Assembly (NCBI GenBank): GCA_027483005.1
Contig: JAIXVN010000289.1
Span: forward strand, 1-10,285
DNA length: 10,285 nucleotides
Direction: 5' to 3'
From: Verrucomicrobiaceae bacterium
GTDB lineage: Bacteria; Verrucomicrobiota; Verrucomicrobiia; Verrucomicrobiales; Akkermansiaceae
Both the position numbers and the translations under genes were made by a program. Shown in pieces: positions 1 through 6,555 of this stretch. Within the stretch, counting starts at the first letter, position 1. The number at the start of each line of letters is the position of its first letter. The notes under the pieces are model-generated. The model was given only the letters and a program-made list of their open reading frames with translations. It made no database searches and was not told the DNA's origin.

Positions 1-413
1 ATTTGGTTGATCGCGCCCGTGGCTATGGCATCCCCGGTTACTCGGTGGATGGCACGGATTTCCTGGCCTGCACCACGATCATCGGTGAGGCGGTCCAGCG
101 TGCCCGCAATGGCGGAGGCCCGCAGATGATCGTGGCGAAGCTGCTGCGGCTTTCCGGTCACGGCGAGCATGACGACGGCTCGTATGTGCCGGACACCATG
201 AAGGCCGGTCACTACGGTCGCGACTGCATCGAGGTCGCCATGCGCCAGATGACGGAGGGCGGATACGCCACGGTCGATGAACTTTCCGCCTGGCAGGACG
301 AGACCGCGGACGAGGTCCAGCGTGCGGTCGCCCAAGCCCAACAGGAACCCATTCCCGATCCCTACACGGCGGAATGGAACGCCCTTTCCACCCAATTCTT
401 CAAACCCGAGTGA
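1..413 (+). CDS. 2-oxoacid dehydrogenase E1 component, alpha subunit (3' end only)
   Basis: This is the C-terminal part (about 136 residues) of the thiamine-diphosphate-dependent E1 alpha subunit. With E1 beta it decarboxylates a 2-oxoacid and reductively acylates the lipoyl group of E2. The gene is open at the window's left edge, so the start and the GDG...N diphosphate-binding motif are not visible. What is visible: the RARGYGIPGYSVDGTD stretch typical of E1 alpha, then the loop LRLSGHGEHDDGSYVP, equivalent to the 'YR..GHS.SD' phosphorylation-loop region of PDH and BCKDH E1 alpha. The GHGEHDD version differs from classical PDH (GHSMSDP) and BCKDH (HHSTSDD), so I do not assign a substrate. 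The TGA stop at 411-413 overlaps the GTG start of E1 beta, which implies translational coupling. The family call is firm; pyruvate is only the default guess. Confidence 0.9.
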   Translation, partial: LVDRARGYGIPGYSVDGTDFLACTTIIGEAVQRARNGGGPQMIVAKLLRLSGHGEHDDGSYVPDTMKAGHYGRDCIEVAMRQMTEGGYATVDELSAWQDETADEVQRAVAQAQQEPIPDPYTAEWNALSTQFFKPE

Positions 414-1375
414 GTGTCACCTACATCGACGCGATCCGCGAAGCGCAGGCCAAGCTGCTGCGCGAAGACGAGCGCGTATTCCTCTACGGCCAGGACATCG
501 CCACCTTCGGCGGAGCATTCAAGGCCACGAAAGGTCTGGCGGAGGAGTTTCCCGGCCGGGTCCATGACGCGCCGATTTCCGAAGACGCCATGATCGGCCT
601 GGCGGTGGGCGCGGCCATCGAGGGCATGCGACCGATCATTGAAATGCAGTTCGCCGATTTCTCGTCGATCGCGTTCAACCAGATCGTCAATCAAGCCGCC
701 ACGCACTTCTATCGCACCGGCGTTCCGGTTCCCCTGACCGTCCGCCTGCCCTCTGGTGGCACGCCCGGCTCGGGGCCCTTCCACAGCCAGAGCATGGAGT
801 CGATCTACGCCCACTATCCCGGCCTGATCGTTCTCACACCGGCGACCGTTTCCGATGCCTATCACATGCTCATCGATGGCGTGGCGATGCAGGACCCGGT
901 GATCTACTGCGAGCACAAGTTCCTCTATCGCTGGCTCAAGGCGAAATCGATCAGCGACGACCATCTGCCGATCGGTCAGGCCCGCATCGTGCGTCCGGGG
1001 AAACACGCCACCGTGGTCGCGTATTCCGCGATGGTCCACGAGGCCGTGCGGGCGGCGGAGCGACTGCATGAAGACGGATGGGAAATCGAGGTGGTCGATC
1101 TGCGTTCGGTGAAGCCACTGGACATGGACACCGTGCTGGCCTCGGTCGCGCGGACCGGTCGCCTGCTCGCCGTCGGCGAAGCCTTTCCCTGGGGTGGTGT
1201 CACGGCAGAGGTCGTGGCCCGCACCGCCAGCGAGGGCTTTCATTTGCTCGACGCGCCACCGATGCGGCTGAACGCCCGCGACACGCCGGTGCCCTATCAT
1301 CCCAAACTCTGGGCCGCCCATCGCCCGACCCCCGAGTCGATCTGCGAGGCCATCCGCCAGCTCCTCTCCTTCTAG
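410..1375 (+). CDS. 2-oxoacid dehydrogenase E1 component, beta subunit
   Basis: This is the beta subunit of the E1 heterotetramer (transketolase-like pyrimidine-binding domain plus C-terminal transketolase domain), cytosolic, acting with the upstream E1 alpha and downstream E2. I choose GTG at 410 (321 aa, the usual length of about 325) because it gives MSVTYIDAIREAQ, where family homology begins, and a GTGA overlap with the E1 alpha stop. An in-frame ATG at 374 would add 12 unrelated residues. Visible features: ISE with Glu58, the conserved glutamate contacting the aminopyrimidine of ThDP; the MQFADF segment (79-84); GPFHSQ with His125; LTPATVSDAYHML (142-154); the C-terminal GEAFPWGGVTAEV stretch. 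The EHKFLYR motif (168-174) is commoner in branched-chain or acetoin-type beta subunits than in classical PDH. No Shine-Dalgarno motif precedes the start. Confidence 0.95.
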   Translation: MSVTYIDAIREAQAKLLREDERVFLYGQDIATFGGAFKATKGLAEEFPGRVHDAPISEDAMIGLAVGAAIEGMRPIIEMQFADFSSIAFNQIVNQAATHFYRTGVPVPLTVRLPSGGTPGSGPFHSQSMESIYAHYPGLIVLTPATVSDAYHMLIDGVAMQDPVIYCEHKFLYRWLKAKSISDDHLPIGQARIVRPGKHATVVAYSAMVHEAVRAAERLHEDGWEIEVVDLRSVKPLDMDTVLASVARTGRLLAVGEAFPWGGVTAEVVARTASEGFHLLDAPPMRLNARDTPVPYHPKLWAAHRPTPESICEAIRQLLSF

Positions 1376-1384
1376 CCGTTTCGG

Positions 1385-1409
1385 ATTTAGAATTTAGAAT
1401 TTAGAATTT
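1385..1409. repeat. AT-rich tandem heptamer, about 3.5 copies of ATTTAGA
   Basis: Three perfect copies of ATTTAGA lie at 1385-1391, 1392-1398 and 1399-1405, followed by a partial ATTT (1406-1409). They fill most of the 45-bp gap between the E1 beta stop and the E2 start. The tract is strikingly AT-rich against its GC-rich surroundings. The phase may begin one unit earlier with GTTTCGG (1378-1384). A related period-7 tract lies just after the E2 gene. Function unknown: possibly a spacer, a protein-binding array or a simple intergenic repeat family. Confidence 0.85.
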
Positions 1410-1420
1410 CCCTCTTCGTC

Positions 1421-2656
1421 ATGCCCTCCGTTCCGATCCTCATGCCTCAACTTGGCGAATCCATCGCCGAGGCCACCATTGTTCGGCTCGATGTCGCGGT
1501 TGGTGACCGCGTGTGCACCGATCAGGAAATCATCGAGGTGGAGACCAACAAGGCGGTCATGGGCGTGACCACGCTGTGTGATGGGGTCGTGTCCGAACTT
1601 CGCGCTCAGGAAGGCGTTTCCTACTCGGTCGGCACCTTGTTGGGGATGCTGGAAGTGACCGAGGAGGAAGTGATCCGCACCGGCGTGGAAACCGTCGAGA
1701 TGCTGGAGGCGAAACGCAATGCCGGCCCCGCTCCGGGCACGCCTCAGGCCGAGGCGAACCTTCATTTCGGATCGCAGGACGACAGCTACGAGGAGGCCCC
1801 CGCCGTGGTGCCGAGTGTGAAAGGCCTGCCAGTGCCGACCGGGATCATGGGCGCCCATTACATCTCGCCCCGCATGCGGGCGCGGATGGACGACCTGGGT
1901 TTGCGCGAGGCTGACATTTCCGCCGTCGCAGGCACAGGAGCGGGTGGTCGCGTGACGGTCGGCGACCTGGAGCGCTTCCTCGATTACATCGCCACCTGGC
2001 CAAGCAGCCAGGCCTCGCCGATGCGACTCGCCGTGGCCGATGCCATGCGCCGGAGTTGGACGCGACCACTCGCCACCGTCGGCCTGCCGGTGCTGTTGGA
2101 CCGCGTGCTCGATCATCGCCGTGCGGCCGATCCCAAGCCCGGCCTCACGCTTTACTTGCTGCGTGCCTTCGCCCGCGCCCTCGCCGAGGACCCCGCCAGC
2201 GCCGGTTTCCTGATCGGGGAAAAGGTCGTGCACCCTCGCTCGTTCGACATCGGCGTGGCCGTGCAGGTCGAGGATGGCGTGGTGGTTCCGGTTGTGAGAA
2301 AGGTCGATCAAAAGCCGGTCCGTGATCTCGTCGTCGAGTATGCCGATCTCGTGGATCGCTCCCGCCGCCGCCGCCTGACCGATGCCGATCTCAAGGGCGG
2401 CATCGCCACCGTGACCAACTTCGGCACCTTCGGCCTGACCTCCGGGACACCGATCCCGCTGCCGAATGAAACCCTGATCCTCGGCATCGGCGCCGGCGTG
2501 AAGAAGCCGGTCTGGAGCGCGCAGGTCGAGGCTTTCCTCCCCGCCACCGAGGCCGACCTCGTCCTGACCTTCGACCACCGAGTCGTCGATGGCGGCGGAG
2601 CCGGGCTCTTGCTGAACCGGGTCGCGCAACTGCTCCAGAAGCCGGAAGAGCTCTGA
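1421..2656 (+). CDS. 2-oxoacid dehydrogenase E2 component (dihydrolipoamide acyltransferase)
   Basis: This is the core acyltransferase of the complex: it takes the acyl group from E1 on a swinging lipoyl arm and passes it to CoA. It has 411 aa and the standard order of domains. One lipoyl domain spans about residues 3-79, with the predicted lipoylated Lys44 in ETNKAVMG (ETDKA is usual). A Pro/Ala/Glu linker (about 80-145) follows, then a peripheral-subunit-binding domain (about 147-187: YISPRMRARMDDLGL...GTGAGGRVTVGDL), then the catalytic domain (about 195-411). The active-site motif DHRVVDGG is intact (His386, Asp390), and TNFGTFG (332-338) corresponds to the family's SNLGMFG. The ATG start places the lipoyl domain at the very N-terminus, as usual. 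It follows E1 beta by 45 bp containing the heptamer tract. A single lipoyl domain is compatible with PDH, BCKDH or acetoin complexes. Confidence 0.94.
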   Translation: MPSVPILMPQLGESIAEATIVRLDVAVGDRVCTDQEIIEVETNKAVMGVTTLCDGVVSELRAQEGVSYSVGTLLGMLEVTEEEVIRTGVETVEMLEAKRNAGPAPGTPQAEANLHFGSQDDSYEEAPAVVPSVKGLPVPTGIMGAHYISPRMRARMDDLGLREADISAVAGTGAGGRVTVGDLERFLDYIATWPSSQASPMRLAVADAMRRSWTRPLATVGLPVLLDRVLDHRRAADPKPGLTLYLLRAFARALAEDPASAGFLIGEKVVHPRSFDIGVAVQVEDGVVVPVVRKVDQKPVRDLVVEYADLVDRSRRRRLTDADLKGGIATVTNFGTFGLTSGTPIPLPNETLILGIGAGVKKPVWSAQVEAFLPATEADLVLTFDHRVVDGGGAGLLLNRVAQLLQKPEEL

Positions 2657-2663
2657 TCGAAGA

Positions 2664-2693
2664 AAATTCGAAATTCGAATCACGAAATTCTCC
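2664..2693. repeat. AT-rich period-7 repeat (ATTCGAA units) between E2 and rex
   Basis: In the 40-bp gap before rex, ATTCGAA occurs perfectly at 2666-2672 and 2673-2679. A diverged unit TCACGAA (2680-2686) and ATTCTCC (2687-2693) continue the phase. ATTCGAA resembles the ATTTAGA unit on the other side of the E2 gene in length, base composition and ATT start. TTCGAA is itself palindromic, so a protein-binding role is conceivable, but no complete Rex operator (TTGTGAA...TTCACAA type) can be read here. Confidence 0.7.
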
Positions 2694-2696
2694 CCT

Positions 2697-3317
2697 GTGG
2701 ACAAGATCGACATCCCCAAGAAAGCCATCTACCGGCTCTCGATCTACTACCGTTGCCTGCAGCGGCTGAAGGAGAATGATGTCGAAACCGTGAGCTCGGA
2801 TGCCCTGGCCCGCGCGGCAGGAGTCAAGCCCTCGCAGCTCAGGAAAGACCTCGCCTACTTCGGCCAGTTCGGCACCCGCGGCCTCGGCTACCCGGTCGAG
2901 GCGCTCGGCACCACCATCCGGGAAACCCTCGGCCGTGAGCGACTTCAGCCAGTGGTCCTGATCGGCGCGGGAAACCTTGGCTCCGCGCTGCTGCGATACC
3001 AGGGCTTCCAGAAGGAAGGCTTCGAAGTCGTCGCCGCCTTCGACGCGCATCCAGACTCCGCCCGCACCCGCGTGGTTGCCATCCCGGTCTATCCTGAAGC
3101 CGAACTCGACACCTTCATCCGCGACCAGTCGATCAAGCTCGCCATCCTCTGCGTCCCCGCCGAGTTCGCCCAAGCCGTCGTGAACCGCCTCGTCGCCGCC
3201 GGGGTGCAGGGCATCCTCAATTTCTCACCGCTCCTCCTCGAAGTTCCGGCGGATGTCACTGTGAACAATGTCGATCTCGCCCTTGAACTCGAACACCTCA
3301 GCTACTTCATCCGCTGA
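2697..3317 (+). CDS. rex: Redox-sensing transcriptional repressor Rex
   Basis: Rex senses the NADH/NAD+ ratio: it binds operators when NAD+ dominates and is released by NADH, classically controlling fermentation and respiration genes. The 206-aa product has the family's usual length of about 210. The N-terminal winged helix covers about residues 4-75, opening with IPKKAIYRLSIYYRCLQRL and including GVKPSQLRKDLAYFGQFGTRGLGY, close to the Rex signature. A Rossmann fold follows, with LIGAGNLGSALL (GxGxxG at 90-95) and acidic Asp116 at the end of strand beta-2, the residue that selects NAD(H) over NADP(H). The C-terminal helix VDLALELEHLSYFIR is the domain-swap helix typical of Rex dimers. GTG at 2697 puts the IPKK motif at residue 6, as expected. 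No Shine-Dalgarno is visible. Lying 40 bp after the E2 gene, it may be co-transcribed with the dehydrogenase complex. Confidence 0.95.
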   Translation: MDKIDIPKKAIYRLSIYYRCLQRLKENDVETVSSDALARAAGVKPSQLRKDLAYFGQFGTRGLGYPVEALGTTIRETLGRERLQPVVLIGAGNLGSALLRYQGFQKEGFEVVAAFDAHPDSARTRVVAIPVYPEAELDTFIRDQSIKLAILCVPAEFAQAVVNRLVAAGVQGILNFSPLLLEVPADVTVNNVDLALELEHLSYFIR

Positions 3318-3399
3318 GTCTCCGGAAAATTCCTCTAAGGAAACCCCGGCTTCCCGCGTTCCCCCTGCATCACCCGAGGCACGACGCCCCGGACCCCCG

Positions 3400-3915
3400 A
3401 TGGAGGAAACGCGCGAACAGTTCATCGAACGAGCCCTGGCCGACTACGAGTCGCCCCTGGTCGGCTACGCCATGAACATCGTCCACGATGTCGAACGCGC
3501 CCGTGACGTCGTTCAGGACACCTTCATCCGCCTCTGCCAGCAGGATCTTGCAAAGGTCGGAGTCGGCCTCAAGTCCTGGCTCTACACCGTCTGCAAGAAC
3601 CGCGCGCTCGATGTCCTCCGCAAGGACCGCCGCGTGGAGCCGCTCGACGATGTCCGCTGGAAACGCATCGCCGGGCCCACCGTCGCGCCGGACCGGCAAC
3701 TCGATCAGGAGGAGCGGCTTTCGCTGGTCATGCAGTATCTCGACCGCCTCACGCCGAACCAGCGCGAGGTCATCCTCCTCAAGTTCCAGCAAGGCCTCAG
3801 CTACCAGGAGATCAGCGAAAAGACCGGCCTCACTTCCGGCAACGTCGGCTTCCTCATCCACACCGGCCTCAAGCGCCTCCGCGACCTGCTCCCTGCCGAT
3901 CTGATGCAGGACTGA
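3400..3915 (+). CDS. ECF-family RNA polymerase sigma factor (sigma-70 family)
   Basis: This is a two-domain alternative sigma factor that directs RNA polymerase to a small regulon, normally held inactive by a membrane anti-sigma partner. With ATG 3400 it has 171 aa. Region 2 lies at about 13-80: YESPLVGYAMNIVHDVERARDVVQDTFIRL, including the ARDVVQDTF core-binding/-10 segment, and SWLYTVCKNRALDVLRK. Region 4 lies at about 106-165: LTPNQREVILLKFQQGLSYQEISEKTGLTSGNVGFLIHTGLKRLRDLL, with the HTH for -35 recognition. The frame stays open upstream to ATG 3268 inside rex, but that adds 44 Ser/Pro-rich residues unlike the family, so 3400 is preferred; intermediate starts cannot be excluded. The likely anti-sigma gene follows after 17 bp. 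I see no clear ECF-type autoregulatory promoter in the 82-bp gap after rex. Confidence 0.93.
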   Translation: MEETREQFIERALADYESPLVGYAMNIVHDVERARDVVQDTFIRLCQQDLAKVGVGLKSWLYTVCKNRALDVLRKDRRVEPLDDVRWKRIAGPTVAPDRQLDQEERLSLVMQYLDRLTPNQREVILLKFQQGLSYQEISEKTGLTSGNVGFLIHTGLKRLRDLLPADLMQD

Positions 3916-3932
3916 ATTCCCTTTTCACCGCC

Positions 3933-5291
3933 ATGAAACTCCATCCCGAAGATCCCAGACTCACCGCCTATCTCCTCGGTGAATTGTCGCCGGAGGAAGC
4001 CGCCGCCGTCGAGCGCGCCGCCGATGCCGATGCCACCGTCCGGGCCGCTCTTGATGAGTCCCACAAGGTCCAACGAGTGCTGATGGGCGCACTGGCCCCC
4101 GATTCCCGAATCCTTCTGCCCCGTCAGCGTGAGAACATCCGTCGCGCCCTGCGGGAAACGCCCAATACCGGCGACCAGATCCCCTTCCCTGCCCGGAAAC
4201 GCTCGCCCGCCCCGTATCTGATGCCCGTCGGCATCGCAGCCGCCATCGCGCTCATTTCCTGGATCGCGTTCCGCCCCGCCGAGGACGCCACCACCGCGCC
4301 CATCGCCACGGCCCCTTCTGACGGGCCGGCCTCCACGTCGCCCGCCCCGGTCGAAAAGCTGCCTTTCGCCGTCGCCATCCTTCCCGCCCCAGGCCCGAAG
4401 GTCCCGGGACAAACGATGTCGAATCCGCCCGCCAAGGACCAGCTCGCCGTCAATGCCAAGGCCCTCGATCTGGCCCTGCGCGATGCCTCGGGTGAGATGC
4501 TCGACCGTGTGGCACAGCAGATCGCCGATGCCCCTCTTCCCGATACCTCCAGCCTGCCCGACCTGATCGCGCGCGGCTCGGTTTCCACCGCCGTGTCCAC
4601 CCAGCTCGACCTGCCGATCCTCGCCGGTCGCGGCAGTCTCGCCTGGATCTACAAGTCGGTGAAGGAGAACAGCAGCCTCCCTCCCTCCAAGGCCGTCCGT
4701 CTTGAGGAAATCCTCAACGCCTTCGAGCTCCGTCCCAGCGGCGGCACGGCCGCGATCTCCAAAGGCGTCAGCGTCTCGACCGAAACGCTTTCCTGCCCGT
4801 GGAAACCCTCCGCCACCCTGCTGATGATCCACCTCCAGGGAGCCGCCAATGGCCCCCGGAAGATCGAGGCCGCCCTCAGCGTCGATCCCTCCGCCGTCTC
4901 CAGCTTCCGCCTGCTCGGCTTCTCACCCATGCGCGGCGTGGAGCCCGGAGCCCTGCCCACCCAACTCCCGGCCAGAACCGCCACCACCCTGCTCGTCCAG
5001 ATCGAGCCCCGCGCCAATGCGAGCCGGCTTGGTGACATCCACTGGAAAGTCGATGGCGCCGATGCCGCCCCGCTGGCTGTGATCCGGAATCCCGAAACGG
5101 AACCCTCCAACGACGCCCGTTTCGCCGCTCTCCTCGCGTCCTACTCCCTCTGGCTCACCCAAGACCGGGCCGATGCCATCGATCCCCAGATCGTCGCCAG
5201 TCTCGCCCGCGAGTGCTCGGCCGTGGATCTTCCCCTCGACCGCAAGGAGGTCCTGGTGCTGATCGGGAAGACCATCGATCTGGGAAATTGA
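3933..5291 (+). CDS. Putative membrane anti-sigma factor with YfbK-type flanking domains but no VWA domain
   Basis: This 452-aa single-pass membrane protein is probably the anti-sigma partner of the preceding ECF factor. Residues 1-75 (HPEDPRLTAYLLGELSPEEAAAVE...) resemble the N-terminal anti-sigma module of planctomycete/verrucomicrobial proteins; the HxxxCxxC zinc motif is absent. A transmembrane helix spans about 94-113, preceded by RKR, so the N-terminus should be cytoplasmic. A Pro/Ala/Thr-rich linker (about 114-165) follows. Residues about 215-303 (LAWIYKSVKENSSLPPSKAVRLEEILNAF, then VSVSTETLSCPWKPSATLLMIHLQG) match the domain before the VWA in YfbK proteins (Pfam vWF_A, PF12450). Residues about 307-449 (PRKIEAALSVDPSAVSSFRLLGF..., DARFAALLASYSLWL) match the domain after it (DUF3520, PF12034). 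The VWA domain with its DxSxS metal site, expected at about 303-307, is absent without a frameshift. Domain names come from memory of these families; the anti-sigma role is inferred from context. Confidence 0.85.
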   Translation: MKLHPEDPRLTAYLLGELSPEEAAAVERAADADATVRAALDESHKVQRVLMGALAPDSRILLPRQRENIRRALRETPNTGDQIPFPARKRSPAPYLMPVGIAAAIALISWIAFRPAEDATTAPIATAPSDGPASTSPAPVEKLPFAVAILPAPGPKVPGQTMSNPPAKDQLAVNAKALDLALRDASGEMLDRVAQQIADAPLPDTSSLPDLIARGSVSTAVSTQLDLPILAGRGSLAWIYKSVKENSSLPPSKAVRLEEILNAFELRPSGGTAAISKGVSVSTETLSCPWKPSATLLMIHLQGAANGPRKIEAALSVDPSAVSSFRLLGFSPMRGVEPGALPTQLPARTATTLLVQIEPRANASRLGDIHWKVDGADAAPLAVIRNPETEPSNDARFAALLASYSLWLTQDRADAIDPQIVASLARECSAVDLPLDRKEVLVLIGKTIDLGN

Positions 5292-5295
5292 TCGA
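5275..5295. repeat. Short inverted repeat over the anti-sigma stop codon
   Basis: TCGATC (5275-5280) and GATCGA (5290-5295) form a 6-bp stem with a 9-nt loop, spanning the stop codon at 5289-5291 in the 40-bp gap between two convergent genes. No T-run follows on either strand, so it is at best a weak or Rho-assisted stop. It may be coincidental. Confidence 0.3.
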
Positions 5296-5331
5296 CGGGT
5301 GGGGATTCCAACAGGCCGGCAACGATCACGC

Positions 5332-6555
5332 TCACCGGTCTCCAGCACCCTTCCCCATCCTGAACGCCCGCCACGCCAGCCCGGCCGCCAGCAGCGAGAC
5401 CACGGCCGCGCCGTAGAACGGCAGGCCCGGAATCTTCATCGAACGTTCCGGCGCGATCGCCCAGGAAAACATCGCCGTCCAGATCAGCGGCGCCAGCACG
5501 CCTGAAATGCTGTTGAGGCTGTTCAGCGCCCCCTGCACCGCGCCCTGCTCATCCGGCGGGACCGCTTGCGAAATCATCGACTGGGTGGCCGGTGAGCCGA
5601 TGCCAGCCAGCGAGCCGATCAGGATGATGCCGAAAATCATCCAGCCCTGCGTGGCCGAGCCATAACAGGCCATCGCCACCGCCATCGCCAGCAGCCCCAC
5701 ATACACGCCGCGCTTCTCCCCGATCACCTTCAGGATGCGGCCCGCCAGGCCACCCTGCACGATGGCCGCCATCACCCCGACCAATGCCAGTGACCAGCCG
5801 ACCATCTTGCTGTCCCATTGGTAACGCTCACCGGTGTAGAGCACCCACAGGCTCTGGTAAATGTTGCCTGCCAGCATCGTCAGGAAATAGGTCCACGCCA
5901 GACCCATGACGATCGGCCAGCGGCCCAGGGCGGTCAGGGCCTTGATCGGATGCGCGCTCGACCACGTGAACGCCCGCCGGTTTTCCGGAGCCAGCGACTC
6001 CGGCAGCACGAAGGCCCCATAAAGCCAGTTCAACAGCGTGATTCCCGCCGCCACCAGGAAGGGCATGCGCAATCCATAGGTGCCGAGCAGCCCGCCGATC
6101 GCCGGTCCCGCAATGAATCCCAGCCCGAAAGCCGCTCCGATCATCCCGAATCCCGCCGCACGCTTCTCCGGCGGGGTGACATCGGCGATGTAGGCGCTGG
6201 CCGCCGAGAAATTCGCCGCCGTGATCCCGGAGACGATCCGCGCCAGATACAGCCAGCCGATCGTCGGAGCCCAGGCCAGCACCAGGTAGTCGATGCCCGA
6301 ACCGAACAACGACATCAGGATCACCGGCCTTCGTCCAAAGCGGTCGGACAAGCTCCCCAGGATCGGCGAGAACACGAACTGCATCAGCGCATACAGCGCC
6401 CCCAGCCAGCCCACCGAATGCGTCGCCGCCTGGAGGTTGTTGCCCTGCATCTGCTCCACCAGCTTCGGCAGAACGGGAACGATCACCCCGATCCCGAACA
6501 CATCGAGGAACAGTGTGATGAAAATGAAGAGGATCGCGGGCTTCGGTCGGGCCAT
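5332..6555 (-). CDS. MFS transporter, TetA-like drug:H+ antiporter family
   Basis: This is an inner-membrane exporter of 407 aa with about 12 hydrophobic helices, the length of TetA-type proteins. The N-terminal half is very TetA-like: FLDVFGIGVIVPVLP (17-30, Asp18), motif A GSLSDRFGRRPVI (67-79), GIDYLVLA (87-94, Asp89), ARIVSGITAA (105-114), AYIADVTPPEKRA (121-133) and motif C-like FGLGFIAGPAIGG (143-155). The C-terminal half aligns as well (SLALVGVMAAIVQGGLAG; ATQGWMIF). Compared with TetA(A)/TetA(B) from memory, the essential His257 and Asp285 positions are Ala263 and Met291 here, so tetracycline export should not be assumed; the substrate is unknown. The ATG start matches the usual N-terminus. 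It converges on the anti-sigma gene. No regulator gene (tetR-like) lies beside it. Confidence 0.9.
   Translation of the reverse strand: MARPKPAILFIFITLFLDVFGIGVIVPVLPKLVEQMQGNNLQAATHSVGWLGALYALMQFVFSPILGSLSDRFGRRPVILMSLFGSGIDYLVLAWAPTIGWLYLARIVSGITAANFSAASAYIADVTPPEKRAAGFGMIGAAFGLGFIAGPAIGGLLGTYGLRMPFLVAAGITLLNWLYGAFVLPESLAPENRRAFTWSSAHPIKALTALGRWPIVMGLAWTYFLTMLAGNIYQSLWVLYTGERYQWDSKMVGWSLALVGVMAAIVQGGLAGRILKVIGEKRGVYVGLLAMAVAMACYGSATQGWMIFGIILIGSLAGIGSPATQSMISQAVPPDEQGAVQGALNSLNSISGVLAPLIWTAMFSWAIAPERSMKIPGLPFYGAAVVSLLAAGLAWRAFRMGKGAGDR

Noticed and set aside
362..1321. Minus-strand open frame (319 codons) opposite E1 beta
   Set aside because: A shadow of the E1 beta gene without any recognisable domain.
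2664..2693. Possible Rex operator upstream of rex
   Set aside because: Only a TCACGAA half-site resembles the ROP consensus. The matching TTGTGA half is missing, and the tract is better described as a period-7 repeat.
1394..2728. Minus-strand open frame (444 codons) opposite the E2 gene
   Set aside because: The plus strand encodes a complete E2 with lipoyl, binding and catalytic motifs. The antisense translation is a low-information His/Gly/Asp-rich shadow.
3339..3360. GGAAAC followed by CGTT before the ECF gene, as an autoregulated ECF promoter
   Set aside because: The spacing of 12 nt is shorter than the usual 15-17 nt between ECF -35 and -10 elements, so it is probably chance.
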